This document shows positions 63,847 through 64,000 of a DNA stretch of 64,000 bases, in pieces. This DNA comes from Synechococcus sp. MIT S9220 (GTDB lineage: Bacteria > Cyanobacteriota > Cyanobacteriia > PCC-6307 > Cyanobiaceae). The stretch is from assembly GCF_014304815.1 (NCBI RefSeq), contig NZ_CP047958.1, positions 868,001 to 932,000 of the forward strand. Reading direction: 5' to 3'. The notes below the pieces were generated by a model. The model did not search any database. It was given only the letters and a program-made list of their open reading frames with translations, and was not told the DNA's origin. Both the position numbers and the translations under genes were made by a program. Positions within the stretch are counted from its first letter, which is position 1, and each line of letters begins with the position of its first letter.

Positions 63847-64000
63847 ATGCCGTCAAACCCTGTCCAGAACTTGTCTGTTGATTTGACGACCAGAGTGATC
63901 GTGGTAATTGGTGTTTTGTCTGGTCTGAGCTGTCTGGCAGTTGTGGTCATCGGTGGCTTCATCACGGCATCGGCGGTCAAAGAGGGAATCAAGCAAGTGC
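63847..64000 (+). CDS. Small membrane protein, N-terminus only (runs off the right edge)
   Basis: ATG 63847 opens a frame that continues to the window end. The first 51 residues include a membrane segment (VIVVIGVLSGLSCLAVVVIG) after a short polar N-terminus and a following basic/polar tail (KEGIKQV). No family recognised; the length cannot be stated because the gene is cut. Confidence 0.45.
   Translation, partial: MPSNPVQNLSVDLTTRVIVVIGVLSGLSCLAVVVIGGFITASAVKEGIKQV

Noticed and set aside
1-64000. tRNA, rRNA, CRISPR array, transposase or integrase genes
   Set aside because: I looked for cloverleaf-type sequences, regularly spaced repeats and transposase or integrase motifs and found none I could support; a tRNA could still be missed by eye.

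Overview
The window looks like a chromosomal segment of a marine picocyanobacterium, most likely a Synechococcus. The evidence is the gene set: a SasA-type circadian histidine kinase, a BciA-type divinyl reductase for chlorophyll synthesis, a PsbP-like photosystem II lipoprotein, ClpC, a group 2 sigma factor, a DUF3104 protein and a Nif11-like peptide. The assignment comes from family recognition and gene content, not from a database search. I see no rRNA, tRNA, CRISPR array or intact insertion sequence.

Layout. 1-16 kb: sasA (cut by the left edge), two conserved or secreted unknowns, pepN, two tandem paralogous unknowns, a GHL10 glycoside-hydrolase-like protein, prsA, an LCP protein, bciA and malQ, then a leftward cluster phoB-phoR-pseudouridine synthase-RodZ-like protein. 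17-28 kb: a group 2 sigma factor divergent from phoB, an ABC1 kinase, a PLP decarboxylase, cdsA, a DUF2993 protein, an alpha/beta hydrolase overlapping a GldA-like dehydrogenase, clpC and rimI. 28.7-35.2 kb: a compact rightward operon lysA-dacA-uppS-bioB-trhO-(GST+DUF952)-(GNAT-like), most junctions being 4-nt overlaps. 35-46 kb: lipA behind a recR that has no ordinary start codon, psbP, a FUSC-like membrane protein, a second LCP protein, a Na+/H+ antiporter with C-terminal Usp-like domains overlapping an ABC exporter, a glycine-rich RRM protein and a DEAD-box helicase. 46.4-56 kb: a leftward block phosphatase-recC-recB-recD-cupin with overlapping ends.

The last 8 kb (56-64 kb) is different. 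It is mostly small unknown genes and becomes visibly A/T-richer after about 58.6 kb. It holds a Nif11-like gene, a hupE transporter behind a clear cobalamin riboswitch, a fragment of a second Nif11-like gene on the far side of hupE, a DUF3104 protein, a tight three-gene cassette with an ArdA-like (antirestriction) middle gene, an overlapping two-gene unit ending in a 29-residue membrane peptide, several more small unknowns, a fatty acid desaturase and the start of a small membrane protein at the right edge. I read this as an accessory region; the cassette and the micro-operon are the best places to look for something undescribed.

Working together: phoB/phoR respond to phosphate; dacA, uppS, cdsA, lysA, the LCP proteins and the RodZ-like protein supply envelope, lipid and c-di-AMP functions; bciA and psbP serve photosynthesis; recBCD and recR repair DNA; hupE probably brings in cobalt under vitamin B12 control.
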